Shown here in pieces: positions 62,817-64,000 of a stretch of 64,000 nt of DNA. The notes under the pieces were generated by a model, which did not search any database, was not told the DNA's origin, and saw nothing but the letters and a program-made list of their open reading frames with translations. The stretch is taken from NCBI RefSeq assembly GCF_946482605.1, contig NZ_CAMLSE010000018.1, positions 111,891-175,890 on the forward strand. The letters are read 5' to 3'. The stretch comes from an uncultured Dyadobacter sp. GTDB lineage: Bacteria > Bacteroidota > Bacteroidia > Cytophagales > Spirosomataceae. Within the stretch, counting starts at the first letter, position 1, and the number at the start of each line of letters is the position of its first letter. The position numbers and the translations under genes were made by a program.

Positions 62817-63422
62817 TTAACCCCGGACGTCCGAGATAATACTGTTGATCACATGTTCGATACGTTTCCAGCCTTCGTCGGATTGGAGATCCACATCCAG
62901 CATTTTGTCACGATAATCAGAAGAGATGGTCATAAAATATATACCTGCGGAAATGAATGCGACGAGTGCGCTGGTGTCATTGTAGTAGGGCAGGTCACCT
63001 ATTTTGCTTAGAATCCGCGTAGCGATCTGATTGCGGGCATCTGAGAGCATCGACTTTCCGGTTCCGATTTCCCAGCGGAGCAGGTCACGGGTGGCCTTAC
63101 GTTCGCGCAAATCGTTGGTGAAAGTGTGCATGAGGGATGAGAGCGCCTTGGCCCTTTCTTCGGGCGATAGCTCTGGAATGTTGTCAATGTAATCCGTGCT
63201 GAGGGTGGATGTGTACTCGCCTGACTTGACATATTGCTCCATCAGGCCATCAACACTTTCAAAGTATCTGTAAATCAGCACTTTGTTTACGCCGGCGGTT
63301 CGGGCGATCAGATTGACCCCGACCTTTTCTGTACCATGTTGTTCGATTACTTCGCCGACCGCCTTGAGTATTTTACTCTTCGTGCGCTCGCGATCGCGTT
63401 TTTTCACTTTGTCAATTTTCAT
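62817..63422 (-). CDS. TetR-family transcriptional regulator
   Basis: A ~201-residue repressor. The N-terminal helix-turn-helix reads T-K-S-K-I-L-K-A-V-G-E-V-I, then G-V-N-L-I-A-R-T-A-G-V-N-K-V-L-I-Y-R-Y-F, a clear TetR signature. ATG 63422 (M-K-I-D-K) is chosen; the frame is open to 63461. The ligand and targets are unknown. The leader region has repeated GTAAC(C) motifs that could be its binding sites. Confidence 0.9.
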   Translation of the reverse strand: MKIDKVKKRDRERTKSKILKAVGEVIEQHGTEKVGVNLIARTAGVNKVLIYRYFESVDGLMEQYVKSGEYTSTLSTDYIDNIPELSPEERAKALSSLMHTFTNDLRERKATRDLLRWEIGTGKSMLSDARNQIATRILSKIGDLPYYNDTSALVAFISAGIYFMTISSDYRDKMLDVDLQSDEGWKRIEHVINSIISDVRG

Positions 63423-63497
63423 ATGGGTGCTGTTTAGGTTAAAACATAGTAAATGTAACATTTCATATCCAAATTTTATAGCAGAAAAATGACATAA

Positions 63498-63534
63498 GTA
63501 ACCATTTTTTTAAATTGGTTTCCTTAATGTAACC
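63498..63534. promoter_or_regulatory. GTAACC repeats upstream of the tetR-like gene
   Basis: GTAACC occurs at 63498-63503 and as TGTAACC at 63528-63534, with AACCA/TGGTT arms at 63500-63504 and 63516-63520 forming an imperfect inverted repeat. It may be an operator. The rest of the 207-bp gap up to the terminator at 63635 is AT-rich and shows nothing else clear. Confidence 0.3.
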
Positions 63535-63626
63535 GTTTGTGATCAAAAGGTTTGAAAACCTATTGTATGGCGGAAAGGAGCTGGAATTTGGATGAATTCT
63601 AAATTTGGATACGGGGATAAGAAGAC

Positions 63627-63658
63627 ACAAAAAAAGAGCTCATTTTTCAATGAGCTCT
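63627..63658 (-). terminator. Terminator after tRNA-Gln
   Basis: On the minus strand a 10-bp perfect stem (63649-63658 with 63635-63644) with a 4-base loop runs into a T tract (plus-strand A run at 63627-63635). It lies 10 bp after the tRNA. Confidence 0.92.
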
Positions 63659-63668
63659 CAGATTACTG

Positions 63669-63739
63669 TTGGCCGACAAGGACTCGAACCCTGAATAAGA
63701 CAACCAAAATGTCCTGTGTTACCATTACACCATCGGCCA
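63669..63739 (-). tRNA. tRNA-Gln (anticodon UUG)
   Basis: The minus strand folds as a tRNA: 7-bp acceptor T-G-G-C-C-G-A with T-C-G-G-C-C-A, D arm, anticodon stem G-G-A-C-A / T-G-T-C-T with anticodon TTG, and the GTTCGAGTC T-loop. The anticodon reads Gln codons. CCA is not encoded after the discriminator base. A strong terminator follows. Confidence 0.93.
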
Positions 63740-63805
63740 AAACCGTAAACAGTGGTGCAAAAGTAATGGTGGTTTCCTATGTTGTCAAGTATTTTGGAAA
63801 AAAAA

Positions 63806-64000
63806 TTAAATACTTTTTACCTCAACCTGGCTAGCGATCTTTCTTACAAGGCCTTGCAAAACTTTACCCGGGCCTGATTCGATGAAGATCTCGGCGCCAT
63901 CCGCTACCATTTGCTCCACAGATTGCGTCCATTTTACCGGAGCCGTGAGTTGGGAGATCAGATTTTCCTTGATCACCGTTACCTCGGTGGCCGGTTTGGC
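63806..64000 (-). CDS. fabD: Malonyl-CoA:ACP transacylase, C-terminal part (cut by the window edge)
   Basis: The minus-strand frame enters from the right edge and ends with TAA at 63806-63808, giving 64 residues. The pattern N-L-I-S-Q-L-T-A-P-V-K-W-T-Q-S-V followed by F-I-E-S-G-P-G-K-V-L-Q-G-L is the C-terminal signature of FabD, which loads malonyl groups onto ACP. The body of the protein lies outside the window. The tRNA-Gln gene follows 66 bp downstream. Confidence 0.88.
   Translation of the reverse strand, partial: AKPATEVTVIKENLISQLTAPVKWTQSVEQMVADGAEIFIESGPGKVLQGLVRKIASQVEVKSI

Overview
The window comes from a Bacteroidota chromosome, most likely a Cytophagales/Spirosomaceae bacterium close to Dyadobacter (lineage inferred from gene content and style, not from a search). 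Supporting signs are promoters of the TTTG / TAnnTTTG type, outer-membrane and LPS genes (kdsA), type IX secretion (T9SS) sorting tails, the acpP-fabF-rnc cluster, a SUI1-like factor, a DUF5606 protein, and DUF5117-type metalloproteases. No phage, plasmid, insertion sequence, CRISPR array or rRNA operon was seen. Both edges cut a gene: a PfkB sugar kinase on the left and fabD on the right.

Layout. 1-7.1 kb: sugar kinase end, GDPD, DUF6624 lipoprotein, tag glycosylase, an effector-binding protein, PAP2 phosphatase with kdsA, then acpP-fabF-rnc. 7.3-9.5 kb: envelope stress genes (Hsp20, HtrA). 9.5-18.2 kb: an RNA pseudouridine synthase with a long repetitive charged N-terminus, acetoacetyl-CoA synthetase, CtpA protease, SDR, MFS exporter and a PIN-type toxin-antitoxin pair. 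18.2-26.5 kb: M23 peptidase, large secreted metalloprotease, Ppx/GppA, rpsU-xerC and PEP carboxylase. 26.5-33.2 kb: the accessory part of the window, a duplicated [T9SS metalloprotease + lipoprotein] module flanking a three-gene glycan block (flippase, RmlC-like epimerase, GT2). 33.4-46 kb: MarR, SIMPL, YtxH, NudK, DUF985, GGT, FtsX-like permease, SUI1, lipid kinase with a 39-codon membrane ORF, MeaB and M1 aminopeptidase. 46-64 kb: KAS III, GT4-deoC, DUF5606, engB, thioredoxin, gmd, SPOR lipoprotein, murB, an ALG10-like GT-C protein, T9SS esterase, DPM1-like GT2, ROK kinase, SDR, mlaEF, a second flippase, TetR, tRNA-Gln and fabD.

Most striking observation: the two copies of the protease-lipoprotein module have decayed in complementary ways. 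Copy A (26.5-27.4 kb) keeps the lipoprotein, but its protease has lost almost everything between the signal/propeptide start and the last ~25 residues of the T9SS tail. Copy B (30.7-33.2 kb) keeps the protease, but its lipoprotein is cut by one in-frame amber codon where copy A has Gln. A palindrome sits the same distance (35-36 bp) upstream of both protease starts.

Other points of interest: an ALG10-like membrane glycosyltransferase near a polyprenyl-phosphate sugar synthase-like GT2; paired palindromes upstream of the toxin-antitoxin operon; repeats upstream of hsp20; and perfect hairpins at the starts of the MFS and PAP2 genes. All functional calls come from reading motifs and family resemblance; no database search was run.
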